From positions 1 through 64,000 of the forward strand of contig NZ_VSSS01000080.1 of NCBI RefSeq assembly GCF_008123425.1: 64,000 nt of DNA, given 5' to 3'. This DNA is from Bradyrhizobium rifense (lineage in GTDB: Bacteria; Pseudomonadota; Alphaproteobacteria; Rhizobiales; Xanthobacteraceae). The notes under the pieces are model-generated. The model saw only the letters and a program-made list of their open reading frames with translations, was not told the origin of the DNA and did not search any database. A program made the position numbers and the translations under genes. This document shows, piece by piece, positions 8,415 to 17,056 of the stretch; within the stretch, counting starts at the first letter, position 1, and every line of letters starts with the position of its first letter.

Positions 8415-9307
8415 GGGTACTTGCGGGGCGACGGTTGTCCCGCACCCTTTCTGAAGTCCCTATCGGATAGTTGGCGCGTTACCTCCCCGGCCAGGTATTG
8501 CGCTCCCATGACCGTGTGACCGACTTCCACGCGCTTGGGCTGATCCTTGGCATAGCGGTTGCGAACATAGCGCGGCTGCGCCTCCGTAACTCTGCGCGCT
8601 CGTGCAGCATCGAACGCGGGCCACTTTGGCTCTAGGTAATTGATGAGGCGGTCGATATGGTGTCCATATTTGTCTCTGATATCATCCTCTTCCAACCCAG
8701 TGGCAGCGGCCAGAGCCTTTAGTGCAAGTTCGGTGGCGAGCAGTCCGCTTTGTACGGCTCCTCTGAAATCGTATCCGCCCGTGAGAATTGCAGCAGCAGC
8801 ATGGAGGTGCAAGCGAGACAGGTTGAGGAGCCTTTCTACTAGCTCCATCTGAGCATAGGGCGCTCGAAGCTCACGAATTCCATATTCAAGGTCGAACAGG
8901 TCCGCGAATTGGTCGTGATATGCGTTGAAGGTGTCCGGCTCGTTCGCCAAAATTCGCTTTTGAATGTCAGTCAGTTCAACGTGCTCCATGGGCGCTATCG
9001 CTGTGCGCCCGTAGATCTGCGGAATTCCCACACGCGCGAAAATATCTCGGAACATGAACACGCCAATATGACCGCCCACGGCAAGGTCATGAGCATTATA
9101 GAGCCGCGCGAATTGCGCCCGGATGCGGACCAGTATCGGCGGTGTGTAGGGTCCAAACAAGCCGTAGCCCACGTATCCGAGTTGTTTCATCACAACTCGT
9201 GGCACGTTGAATTGACGCTGCCTTATGTCTTCTCCCGCAGCGAATAGGCTTTCATCTGCCCTTACCACCAGCAATAGCAGTGCGTCGTCTGATACGTCCT
9301 CACTCAT
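8408..9307 (-). CDS. HEPN-domain protein with N-terminal extension
   Basis: 299 aa. The first 140 residues match no family I know. Residues of about 155-225 show a clear HEPN pattern: LHLHAAAAILTGGYDF, then GLLATELALKALAAATG and DKYGHHIDRLINYL, with G-H-H in the usual GHDL position. Convergent with the gene at 7617. As the third HEPN-like protein in 3.4 kb it supports a defence or toxin-type cluster. The 446 bp upstream (9308-9753) hold no gene I can support. Confidence 0.55.
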   Translation of the reverse strand: MSEDVSDDALLLLVVRADESLFAAGEDIRQRQFNVPRVVMKQLGYVGYGLFGPYTPPILVRIRAQFARLYNAHDLAVGGHIGVFMFRDIFARVGIPQIYGRTAIAPMEHVELTDIQKRILANEPDTFNAYHDQFADLFDLEYGIRELRAPYAQMELVERLLNLSRLHLHAAAAILTGGYDFRGAVQSGLLATELALKALAAATGLEEDDIRDKYGHHIDRLINYLEPKWPAFDAARARRVTEAQPRYVRNRYAKDQPKRVEVGHTVMGAQYLAGEVTRQLSDRDFRKGAGQPSPRKYPQ

Positions 9308-9753
9308 TCGCTTCCTTCCCGGTAAGCTTCAACCCACACCCGCAATTCAACGGCAGCAACATGCATTAACCTCAGGCACTTAGGTAGCCTTCAGCCGCAT
9401 CAGTTGAATTTGGTTGAATAAGACGCTGGTGAACAGCGGCGAACGCTTGAAGAATTTACTGCCGAGATTTGCAGACTCGCCTCGGCGCGATGCTCACTGT
9501 GGCCGGCGCATTCGCGAAAAATTTTCTCGTCGCCCTTAGTGCCCCGAAATATTCAAACCGCCGCTGACATGCGCTGTCGTACGCGAGCGCCCTCGGATGT
9601 TCGCATTGACGTTGCTCGTCGCACAATCAATTCTCGTCCTGTCGAGCTTTGTGCGAATTGGAGGGCCACGTGAGATACAATCGAGGAGAGAAAACTGGCG
9701 GACAACAGTCACAAGTCAGTCTAACCGCTCCGAAAGCCGCAGAACCGAGTACA

Positions 9754-9936
9754 ATGCCATTTGCCCAGCGGCTCACCTGCACGATTGACGATGCGTGCGA
9801 AGTGACCGGCTTGGGACGCACGAAGCTTTACGAGTTGATAGGAGCTGGGCGTATCGTCACTACAACGATCGGACGTCGGCGAATAGTAGTGGTGCGCTCA
9901 CTTCTGGCGCTCCTTGACACAAACCTGTCGAACTAA
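9754..9936 (+). CDS. Excisionase-like helix-turn-helix protein
   Basis: 60 aa from the ATG at 9754. It has the MerR/Xis-type winged-helix pattern used by excisionases: TIDDACEVTGLGRTKLYELIGAGRI followed by GRRRIVVVRSLLALLD. Such proteins bend DNA at attachment sites or act as small regulators. It is an orphan: no integrase lies beside it, though a tRNA fragment lies 0.75 kb downstream. A longer in-frame GTG start at 9649 is possible. Confidence 0.6.
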   Translation: MPFAQRLTCTIDDACEVTGLGRTKLYELIGAGRIVTTTIGRRRIVVVRSLLALLDTNLSN

Positions 9937-10206
9937 TGGTTGTGCGACTTAAGGAAGCAACCCCACCTTGAACGCGCTTTTCCTCAGGCGCTCATTTTTG
10001 GATGACGACAGTGCTCCCTCAGCTGGTCGAACTCGTCCGCCCACCACCGCATCATCGCGATCCTGTCAGAATTCGGCGGCACGGAAATATCGACCGCATC
10101 TGCTGAGAGAGGCACACATCGGACCGGCATATAGAGCCAACTGATGGAGAGTTGCGCTTCAATGCGGCTGTGCTAGTACGCCCGCTCTCGAATTGAGGAG
10201 CTAAAA

Positions 10207-10407
10207 GTGGCGAAGAAGGTAAAGAAGACCGCGACGAAGAAGAAACCTGTGCGTCGCGAATACACAAAGGCTGACGTGAAAGAACTGCGCGCTCATTCGA
10301 AAGCGAAGACTCCGGTTGCAAAAATTGCGAAGCTCACAAAGCGCTCCGAAGGCTCACTCCGCCAAAAGGCGCTCAAGCTTGGAATCCGGCTCGGTCACCA
10401 GCGCTAG
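10207..10407 (+). CDS. Small lysine-rich HTH-like protein
   Basis: 66 aa with a GTG start at 10207 preceded by GAGGAG. The N-terminus is a Lys-rich tail (KKVKKTATKKKP); residues 18-64 resemble a small helix-turn-helix (YTKADVKELRAHSKAKTPVAKIAKLTKRSEGSLRQKALKLGI). Similar short basic proteins are common in rhizobial genomes and probably bind DNA. The role is unknown. Upstream 9937-10206 shows nothing else. Confidence 0.6.
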   Translation: MAKKVKKTATKKKPVRREYTKADVKELRAHSKAKTPVAKIAKLTKRSEGSLRQKALKLGIRLGHQR

Positions 10408-10680
10408 AAGGCGGGTATCATGACGCTCTTCAATAGAGTGTTCTCGACCAAACCGTTGTTGTAAATCATCTGCGTTCTTGGCGCTGTTGTCGCAATGATG
10501 TTGTTGGGCGCTCATTATGACTTCAGCTGGGCAGCCGCAGTTGACTAGAAGAACACCTTGGCAGGTTGAGCGGAAAAGAAGCACCCCTAGTGACGAGCTA
10601 TCACGCGGCGTTCAGGCGTGCGAAGTAATGGCGCCTTTAGAGCCGCAGGGCGAAGGAGACGAGTTAAAACTCAGCGCGGG

Positions 10681-10725
10681 CTGTGCGGCAGGACTCGAAC
10701 CTGCAACCAGACCGTTATGAGCGGG
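10681..10725 (-). other. tRNA-Met(CAU) 3'-half fragment, possible attachment site
   Basis: On the minus strand this reads as the 3' half of a tRNA: a seven-base anticodon loop CTCATAA with anticodon CAT (plus positions 717-719 of 10,000-based numbering) flanked by CCG/CGG, then a perfect five-pair T-arm GCAGG-TTCGAGT-CCTGC. The 5' half does not fold as a D-arm or acceptor strand, so it is not an intact gene. Such fragments mark att sites where islands have integrated into tRNA genes. The rest of 10408-10844 holds no gene I can support. Confidence 0.55.
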
Positions 10726-10844
10726 AGAGTATCGGTCAGCTTTGTTGATTTTGCGGGGTTTTCGTCTGGATCTAATCTCGTTCGTTGCGGTTCGTCAGGT
10801 CGTTTCTGGTGCGAGACCGGTGCGGTACTTGCGCTGCGTTTGCG

Positions 10845-12698
10845 CTAGTTTGCCAATGAACCCTTCAACTGGTTAAGGCCCTCCTGTATTCTAGTCCTGG
10901 CTGCCAGATAACTACCATAGCTATTCGGATCCTCTCCATGAGCGCCACCAGAGCAACTATTATGCAATCCGTTGACTAACGCGTCTAACTCAACCTGAGC
11001 AGTATTGATCTGTTGCGCCGCCCCGGATATGTCGCGCTTTGCCAAAGACAATCTCGCTTCGTTCAGTGCATTCACAGCACTGTTTCCGTGCGCCTGCAAA
11101 CCAGGCCAGCCAGGTTCAGGTGGCACCCCGTGCGGCCCACCTGAGCAGCCGCTACTTGCCGACCCCATTAAAGATTGAATCTGCAAGACGGCAGCGCCAA
11201 GCACCTGCACTTGTGCAGTATCCCGAACCGCCCGGGCTGCAACCCCGGCTTTCGCAGCTTCAGCCTGCGCCTCTGCTGCCTGCGCTTGCGCTGCTTCCTT
11301 GGCCGCCTGGGCTGCAACCGCGACTTTCGCAGATTCGGCAGCCCTTTGGGCGGAGATCGAGGATTGCAATGCGAAGAGGAGAGTAGGAGTCGCGAGGAGA
11401 AGGCATACGAAAACGGCGTACAGCGCAGTAGCCCAGCTTACCGGATCATCTGACGACCACAATCTCCAGTTTCTCTCGGCTGAGCGTTGGACCTCTTTTG
11501 CAGCCAAAACCTTCACCGCACTCCAATTTGCTAATGGATCCCAAGAAAATTGGGGCGCATCAGGCTTTATCAGCTTCCTCTCAATCAAAGCTTCGCGGGC
11601 CTTGCTATATCCATGAGCGATGAGCGCAGTGGCCTCTTCTGGTGTAAAGCGATCCAAATCGGTTCTTACGTTGATCAGTGCCCCCTGAGTCTCAGGTTTT
11701 AGAACCGTCTTGTCATTTAGATCGCTGATTGACTCCCTTATCTTAACTCGAACGAACCGAATTCCCGCCTGACCGGCGCTCCCTGCCGAGTGCCTTTGTA
11801 ATTCTTCAAGCTGCAAAACGCTTACCCGCTTCATAAGAAGATCGCTGGCTCTAACGTTGCGGTTCACAGGAAATGAGTATTTCGCCTCAAAATCCGAATC
11901 GAAATTGCCCTCGGCATCGCTAATGATGAAGGAGCCGAGCGGTATGTCTTGTTCGGGACCCGACGTACCCTTCTCATATTTCGCGAGGAGACCCTCAATG
12001 CCTAAGTTATCGTACACTCCCCCGTCTGTGAGCCGCTGATCGGCACCGAAAACATTTCGATCACACGGCAGCGTCGAATGTGAGATCTCGACCGGAGGAA
12101 ACAAAGGCGGGAATGCCGAAGACGCGGTGACGGCATAAGCCACCGGCAAGCCGAACGCAGCTATCGGTTTTACCAGAACCCCATTCCTGTACCAGCCGAA
12201 ACCGGCTTGATCGAAATAGCATGGGTCTCCCGTCGTAAGACTTGTGCAATTGAACCTGATTGCGGGTCGGCCCGCGCGTCGAAGATCGCCAATAGTTGCT
12301 TCACGATTTGTCACCGCCGAGCGAAACAGGCCCGCATATTGACGTTGCAACAAATTGACAAGCGACCACCGCCCATCCTTCGGAATGACGAAACGGGGCA
12401 CCACGGTGGAGCAGCCGAGAAGCCAACGCCGAAGTACCCGCCCGCGAACATCGGTTTTAACAAAATCCAAGACTTCGCGTGCCGCGGAGTCGAAATCTTC
12501 TTTTGAACCGGTGTACCTCTCCCAATTGAGGATGAGATGCGCCGCCAAAATGCTGCCCCCGGAGACCGCACTTATCAGCTTCACTTGCTTCAGTAGGCCA
12601 GCTTCGGAGAGAAGCTTCGTTACGCCAAGGTGAAATAAAGTTGCCCGGAATCCCCCGCCGGATAGGGCTAGCCCGATCCGGTCGTCCACATCGCTCAT
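10845..12698 (-). CDS. Patatin-like phospholipase with C-terminal membrane/coiled-coil tail
   Basis: 617 aa from the ATG at 12698. The N-terminal patatin fold is complete: oxyanion loop GLALSGGGFRA at about 7-17, nucleophile elbow AVSGGS near 45, and the catalytic aspartate in DGGVYDNLG near 230. Patatins hydrolyse acyl esters of membrane lipids. Behind the enzyme comes one hydrophobic segment (LYAVFVCLLLATPTLLFAL) and an Ala-rich coiled coil of about 50 residues. This architecture suggests a membrane-anchored lipase or a patatin effector of a defence system, but no nucleotide cyclase partner is adjacent. Confidence 0.8.
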   Translation of the reverse strand: MSDVDDRIGLALSGGGFRATLFHLGVTKLLSEAGLLKQVKLISAVSGGSILAAHLILNWERYTGSKEDFDSAAREVLDFVKTDVRGRVLRRWLLGCSTVVPRFVIPKDGRWSLVNLLQRQYAGLFRSAVTNREATIGDLRRAGRPAIRFNCTSLTTGDPCYFDQAGFGWYRNGVLVKPIAAFGLPVAYAVTASSAFPPLFPPVEISHSTLPCDRNVFGADQRLTDGGVYDNLGIEGLLAKYEKGTSGPEQDIPLGSFIISDAEGNFDSDFEAKYSFPVNRNVRASDLLMKRVSVLQLEELQRHSAGSAGQAGIRFVRVKIRESISDLNDKTVLKPETQGALINVRTDLDRFTPEEATALIAHGYSKAREALIERKLIKPDAPQFSWDPLANWSAVKVLAAKEVQRSAERNWRLWSSDDPVSWATALYAVFVCLLLATPTLLFALQSSISAQRAAESAKVAVAAQAAKEAAQAQAAEAQAEAAKAGVAARAVRDTAQVQVLGAAVLQIQSLMGSASSGCSGGPHGVPPEPGWPGLQAHGNSAVNALNEARLSLAKRDISGAAQQINTAQVELDALVNGLHNSCSGGAHGEDPNSYGSYLAARTRIQEGLNQLKGSLAN

Positions 12699-13030
12699 GG
12701 TTGAGCCCCACCACAATGACAGCCGCGGGGCCACGCCCCATCAGAACTTTACCGAAGCTGTTGCTTTCCTTCAAGTCGAGATAGCGCGGCTGTTCTACCA
12801 TCCGGCGAATAGGCCGCATCTCGACAAGATTATCCGCTTCCAAGGACGGGGAGACGATCTGCACCGAGGATTCGAAGAAGGTCAACCGCGGTATGTAAGT
12901 GGCCCGCTATGGCTTGACCAGGCTTGCAGGCGTTGGCTCGCATTACGACGCCTCATCAGAAAGACCGGGAGCGCCTTGAGGTGACGATCACGCGCCGGAA
13001 GCTCAGTAAGAACAGCGCAAGGTAGGCCCT

Positions 13031-13540
13031 ATGGTTGACGACATACCGGCCCACGCGGCCGCCTACGTGCAGATCAGAACGGCACTGCACAAAATCGAGA
13101 ACCGCACGGAGGACGGGACACTGCTCGTGCTCAAGGGGCAATTGGTGCTGGAAGAGCTGATCCGGGCAAAGCTCGACGCTGCGCTGCAGGACCCGGCCCA
13201 GCTCCGTAAAAGCCATCTCACCTTTTTCAATCTCCTCTGTGTAGCCCGGGCGGTCTTTGGCGTTGTTACGGACGACTAGCACGGCGAGCCCAAGTCAATG
13301 TGGGACGTGCTGGAGGCGTGGAATACGCTCCGAAACAAGCTCGCTCACCGCATTGAGCCGACCGATACGAAGCAGCTGCTGGGCCGCATCGTTTACTGGG
13401 TGCCGGACTGGAAGCACGAACTTGAGACCGAGGATGCGCAGAACGCAGCGAGCGTGGTGATCGGTATGCTCATCGCCAGGCTGGGTGATCTGGAGCTGGC
13501 CGGAGCCAAGCAACGAACAGAAAATAAATCCGAGAAGTGA
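13031..13540 (+). pseudogene. HEPN-like gene interrupted by one in-frame TAG
   Basis: Two open stretches share one reading frame and are separated by a single TAG at 13277-13279. The joined 169-codon product is helical, and its second half holds AWNTLRNKLAHRIEP, the RNKxxH motif of HEPN RNase-type proteins. No frameshift is needed, so the gene is either inactivated by a point mutation or yields an N-terminal fragment of 82 aa. It lies upstream of the CHAT protease gene, on the same strand. The 332 bp before it (12699-13030) hold no gene I can support. Confidence 0.5.
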
Positions 13541-13596
13541 ACTATCTTTTCTATTTTTGTGCCGATACCTAGGAAGCCCCCATAACGGAGGCTTAC

Positions 13597-13779
13597 ATGA
13601 CTAAATTACGCGAAGTGATTATTAACATCGTTCGTCGCCAGCCCCGGCATTACCGACCCCAGCTTACCGAGGTCATCTACGGCTCTGACGAGCGGCACCA
13701 GCAAGTGAACGCAGAGTGCCGGAATTGCTCGGACATCGAGCGGCGACAGGGGGCGGTGCATACAGAAAACTACGTATGA
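13597..13779 (+). CDS. Small protein, possible eroded winged-helix regulator
   Basis: 60 aa with a good ribosome site (CGGAGG seven bases before the ATG). The end of the sequence (HQQVNAECRNCSDIERRQGA) resembles the recognition helix and wing of a small winged-helix regulator, but the frame closes early at TGA, after which EPAVALAGQG continues in frame. It may be real or a truncated remnant. It sits between the broken HEPN gene and the CHAT gene. Confidence 0.35.
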   Translation: MTKLREVIINIVRRQPRHYRPQLTEVIYGSDERHQQVNAECRNCSDIERRQGAVHTENYV

Positions 13780-13816
13780 GAGCCGGCGGTCGCGCTGGCC
13801 GGACAGGGAACGAACA

Positions 13817-14470
13817 TTGATTGAGAAAGCGAAGGTACTCATTGTCGAATCGAGCGGGCCGCAGGATTTCTATTCCGAGGAGCTGGATGGCCCGCTCATC
13901 TATAACCTGACCAAGCTGCTCAGCATCAACGCCCGGCTCGTCTATGCGGTCGACGAGAAGCATTTCAAGAAAGCGGTAGCTCGCGCCGCCAAGCTGCAGT
14001 GCAATGTGCTGCACGTTTCCTGTCATGGGCGTGAAGAGGGGATCAGCCTCACCGACGACACATTGATTGACTGGCCCGACTTCGTCCAGATATTCACAGA
14101 CAACCGGTACAGTCCGAAAGCGCTTGTTATGTCTTCATGCTGGGGTGCGGTCGACGAGATAGCCGACGAGTTTGAGAAGGTGAGGTTCAAGCCGGACATC
14201 ATCTTCGGCGCGACTGATGACCGGTGTTACAACGAATACGCCGTAGCCTGGACGATCCTGTACAACGTATTCTCACAGGAAGGTGTTGACAGGGATGTTG
14301 CGCGGGAAGCGTTGCGCGCCATCTACGTTACCGCACACAAGAACTTCCGATATCTGCGCTGGCACGACGGCAAGAAGGAATACGTCCAGTTCCCCGGAGA
14401 TAGTCGGAAGTACGAGATCATCGAGAAGTCGAAAGGCTCGAAGAAAAAGGTTTCTACTGCTTCTCGCTAG
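13817..14470 (+). CDS. CHAT-fold caspase-like protease
   Basis: 217 aa from a TTG at 13817 behind AGGGAA. The caspase-HetF-associated (CHAT) dyad is recognisable: H70 in NVLHVSCHG and C108 in ALVMSSCWG, spaced as in the family, with preceding beta strands. CHAT proteases cleave proteins in cell-death and anti-phage systems and are usually fused to or paired with a sensor. Here the enzyme is a single domain with a lysine-rich C-terminus (KSKGSKKK). A partner may be the interrupted HEPN-like gene or the small protein upstream. Target unknown. Confidence 0.65.
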   Translation: MIEKAKVLIVESSGPQDFYSEELDGPLIYNLTKLLSINARLVYAVDEKHFKKAVARAAKLQCNVLHVSCHGREEGISLTDDTLIDWPDFVQIFTDNRYSPKALVMSSCWGAVDEIADEFEKVRFKPDIIFGATDDRCYNEYAVAWTILYNVFSQEGVDRDVAREALRAIYVTAHKNFRYLRWHDGKKEYVQFPGDSRKYEIIEKSKGSKKKVSTASR

Positions 14471-14836
14471 TCTTGGACAAGTTCTCAACTGCCTGCTGCA
14501 CCGTCAGTTCATGTCGTAGAGCCTCGGCAATGACCGCTGCGGGCACTCGCTCGACGACCACGAAGCTTTCGGTGATTGCCCCCTTTGCCCTGTCCACCAC
14601 CCAGCTTGGGACCTTTGATAGGTCGGAACCGTGGCTGGGCGTACCGTCTTGATTAACGACTGCGATCTCGTGCCCTTTAAGTTGGATGTGGCTGTGCTTC
14701 TGCATCCCCGTCGTATGCGGATTATCGACCCGTACGCTCCACTTGTTGTCTATTGGGTATTGCCGGCCTCGGGCAGAAATTCCGCCGCTCGTTGCGCTGC
14801 AACGGCATCGTCGGTTCTGAAATAAATGAAATCCAT
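14454..14836 (-). pseudogene. Uncharacterised small gene with a single frameshift
   Basis: The minus strand has a well-placed start at 14836 (GTGTGGGGA before ATG) giving MDFIYFRTDDAVAAQRAAEFLPEAG, which stops at TAG at 14750. In another frame the protein continues from there as YPIDNKWSVRVDNPHTTG into MQKHSHIQLKGHEIAVVNQDG and ends at 14454. One-base loss near 14755 would restore a protein of about 125 aa. Alternatively the downstream part is translated alone from the ATG at 14705 (83 aa). Family not recognised. It ends within the 3' end of the CHAT gene, convergent. Confidence 0.4.
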
Positions 14837-14853
14837 TGTCCCCACACTCCGCG

Positions 14854-14893
14854 TTGACATCGACCCGGATGCTATACTGTTTCCATGTGGCTC
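14854..14893. promoter_or_regulatory. Shared upstream element, copy 1
   Basis: TTGACA-N13-TATACTG followed by TTTCCATGTGG on the plus strand; GGATGCTATACTG within it is identical to the copy at 15708. Both copies end 17-22 bases upstream of a minus-strand start codon (14836 and 15686). Read on the plus strand the block looks like an extended -10 (TGCTATACT) with a too-short spacer; read on the minus strand it offers TATAGC about 35 bases before the start. A common promoter or operator for the two genes is likely. Confidence 0.45.
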
Positions 14894-15125
14894 CAAACTC
14901 CTATCGGCAGACCATTCCGTCGGTCCGCGACTAGCATCCGGTAATCCGACTTCAGTCATTCCTCGCTCGCCGTCGAGAGACGAAGGGTGATGTGGAGCGC
15001 ATCATGCAGCGGATCGCGTTCATGACCGGCTACAAGTTCACGGGCATCAACTGGAAAAACGCTTGGCTCATTTCACGAAGCCGAATGGACAGTTGTCCCC
15101 GTCGGCGGCGCGTTGCGCGCTTCGA

Positions 15126-15686
15126 TCAAAGAGCGCCCATCAGCCTTCCGGCACCCCGCGCCAGGTCATCGACCTGATCCTGTGTGAGGACGTAGCGCGC
15201 CTCATACCGGAGGCCGCTCTTCTCAGTGTCGGACGCATCGCAAATCATCATCGCGGCCTGCGGCGAGACTTCCCGCTTGACCAACGCTGCGAGCGCCGGG
15301 TGTCCCTTGCCTGACCGTGCCGTGCGGAAGAGGGAGGCATCGGCCAGCTGATCGCCGAGCACGATCCAGCCGTGTCCGTCCCACGATGGGTCTGATTGGC
15401 TGAAGCGCTTGCCATCAAGCTCGCCATCTTCTCCGAAAACGCGGACACGGTCGGCGTATACCGATCCGACCACGACATACGCTTTCTGCTTCACGTGCTT
15501 CTCCAGCAAAACGGAATGGAGGGAGCTCATGGGCAGGCATGCGGCGGGGATCGGCGGGAAATGCTTCAGCAGATCGGCGCCGGTCGCGGCGAGCGCAGCA
15601 CGATCAGCATCACTCAGCGAATACGCGGCATATGCCTCAGCTTCTTCAGGCGAGAATGAAGCCGCGATGAGTGGCTTGATGTCCAA
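15126..15686 (-). CDS. Uncharacterised protein
   Basis: 186 aa from a TTG at 15686 behind GAGGGG. The N-terminal half is helical and Ala-rich; the second half reads as a small alpha/beta domain (KAYVVVGSVYADRVRVFGEDGEL, DGHGWIVLGDQLADASLFRT). Family not recognised. It shares its upstream element with the frameshifted gene at 14836, which suggests both came from one mobile unit or are co-regulated. Confidence 0.5.
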   Translation of the reverse strand: MDIKPLIAASFSPEEAEAYAAYSLSDADRAALAATGADLLKHFPPIPAACLPMSSLHSVLLEKHVKQKAYVVVGSVYADRVRVFGEDGELDGKRFSQSDPSWDGHGWIVLGDQLADASLFRTARSGKGHPALAALVKREVSPQAAMMICDASDTEKSGLRYEARYVLTQDQVDDLARGAGRLMGAL

Positions 15687-15707
15687 TCGTTTTCCCCTCG
15701 CTGCCGG

Positions 15708-15742
15708 TTGACAGCCGGGCGGATGCTATACTGCTTTCGTGG
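15708..15742. promoter_or_regulatory. Shared upstream element, copy 2
   Basis: TTGACA at 15708-15713, N13, TATACT at 15727-15732, then GCTTTCGTGG; matches the copy at 14854. It lies directly upstream of the minus-strand gene starting at 15686. The remaining interval 15743-16255 holds no gene I can support. Confidence 0.45.
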
Positions 15743-16255
15743 AATCTATCTACAAGCTTGTCGCCAAGCGGCGGGACGACTACCGCTGAAAAAGCAACAC
15801 GATCACCGTGGGCAGGCCGCCGCTATATCTGCTTTCGAGGTGTGAGCGGACCAGAGGCCACCACGTGGATGCGTCGCTGTCAACGTCGCCGATCTGCACG
15901 TTCCGTTCGTAGGTTCTCAATCGGTCGAAGGGCCGTTCCGAACACGGAATGCAGCGTGTGACTATGAAGGGGCGAAGCCAAGCATGGCGACAGCGGCTTT
16001 GACAGCGCTAGGCCAAGCATCTCATCATCCAGCCGCGCGACATGTACACGCCGGATTCGCATATCGATACGTTGAGGGGTGAAGGCGCGGAATTCCGGCG
16101 AACAACCGCCGCTAAGCCAATGTATATAAGAGATGTTAGCCTTCCGCACGAGCTCTGTCTCGACGGCTTGCCCCAATTGAGCTACAGCTTCCGGTAGCAA
16201 GGAAGCAATGACTAGTACCGACTGATCCTTTCCCAATCACGTCGTTTGGACCCAC

Positions 16256-17056
16256 ATGGCCGTCCCACTTCGCAAGTTGAAAGACGGGGTCTTGTATCAG
16301 CGCAGGCTGCTGGTTGAGAACGCGATTGATGATCTCATGAAGGTGTCGCGTTCGGATCAAGCAGATCGCTGTAAGATCGCCGACCCATCTGATCCCGGTT
16401 ATATTCCGTCGGAGTGCCTACTTCATTTGATCCGCGGGTGTCGCTCCGACAACTCCGACCATTTCTTTGCAATGATATTCCGCACACTAAGGCGACGAGT
16501 CCTCACTCGATTACCGAACCCGGCCATAAAGGGGGGCGGTGAGGGTAAGTCATTGGTTTCGCAGCGGAACATAGCGATCAAAGAGTATGTGGTCGATCGA
16601 TTTCAGGCGATGCTTGTCCAGGACCGGGCCGGGTATGATGAGCGGCTCGATTATTACGAAGTAAACTTTGATGCCGCTTTGGCTACCCTTCGTCTGGACG
16701 GTCGAAAAAAGGCCTTGAGAGAAGAAAAGCGCTCGGAATCCATTGGCTATGACGATGAAACCAGTGAACTCAATGCTGAGGTGGAGAAAGCAGCGGCAGC
16801 CCAGAATCCAGTATCCGAGTCAAAACTTGACGATCCTGTTTACCGGTCACGGCTTTACGCCGCGATTGAATCATTACCGGACAATCAGCGCCGCGTGATC
16901 GAGCTATTGCTACGCGGAATCCAGATAGATTCTCAGGAACCCAACATTCCTACGATCGTCCGATTCCTCGGTTGCACGGAAAAGACTGCCCGGAACCGCC
17001 GCGACCGAGCGTATGCAGCGATTCGGAAGGCTCTCGAAATGGAGGAAGACGCATGA
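16256..17056 (+). CDS. Sigma-70-family-like factor heading the SbcCD/helicase cluster
   Basis: 266 aa. The C-terminal 60 residues match sigma region 4: ESLPDNQRRVIELLLRGIQID, then IPTIVRFLGCTEKTARNRRDRAYAAIRKAL, a helix-turn-helix for -35 recognition. A charged region around 80-130 may correspond to region 2. It overlaps the next gene by four bases and heads a same-strand run that ends with the giant helicase at 30579. A dedicated sigma factor inside a defence-type operon is unusual and could provide phage- or damage-triggered expression; that is inference. A plain DNA-binding activator is the alternative. Confidence 0.65.
   Translation: MAVPLRKLKDGVLYQRRLLVENAIDDLMKVSRSDQADRCKIADPSDPGYIPSECLLHLIRGCRSDNSDHFFAMIFRTLRRRVLTRLPNPAIKGGGEGKSLVSQRNIAIKEYVVDRFQAMLVQDRAGYDERLDYYEVNFDAALATLRLDGRKKALREEKRSESIGYDDETSELNAEVEKAAAAQNPVSESKLDDPVYRSRLYAAIESLPDNQRRVIELLLRGIQIDSQEPNIPTIVRFLGCTEKTARNRRDRAYAAIRKALEMEEDA

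Noticed and set aside
12457..12984. Open frames on both strands around the patatin start
   Set aside because: Some stretches look protein-like, but neither frame has a start signal or recognisable domain and both overlap the patatin gene.
14992..15177. Small plus-strand frame beginning MERIMQRIAFMTGYKF
   Set aside because: Only the first 25 codons look protein-like and it runs antisense into the 15126 gene; could be a remnant, not supportable.
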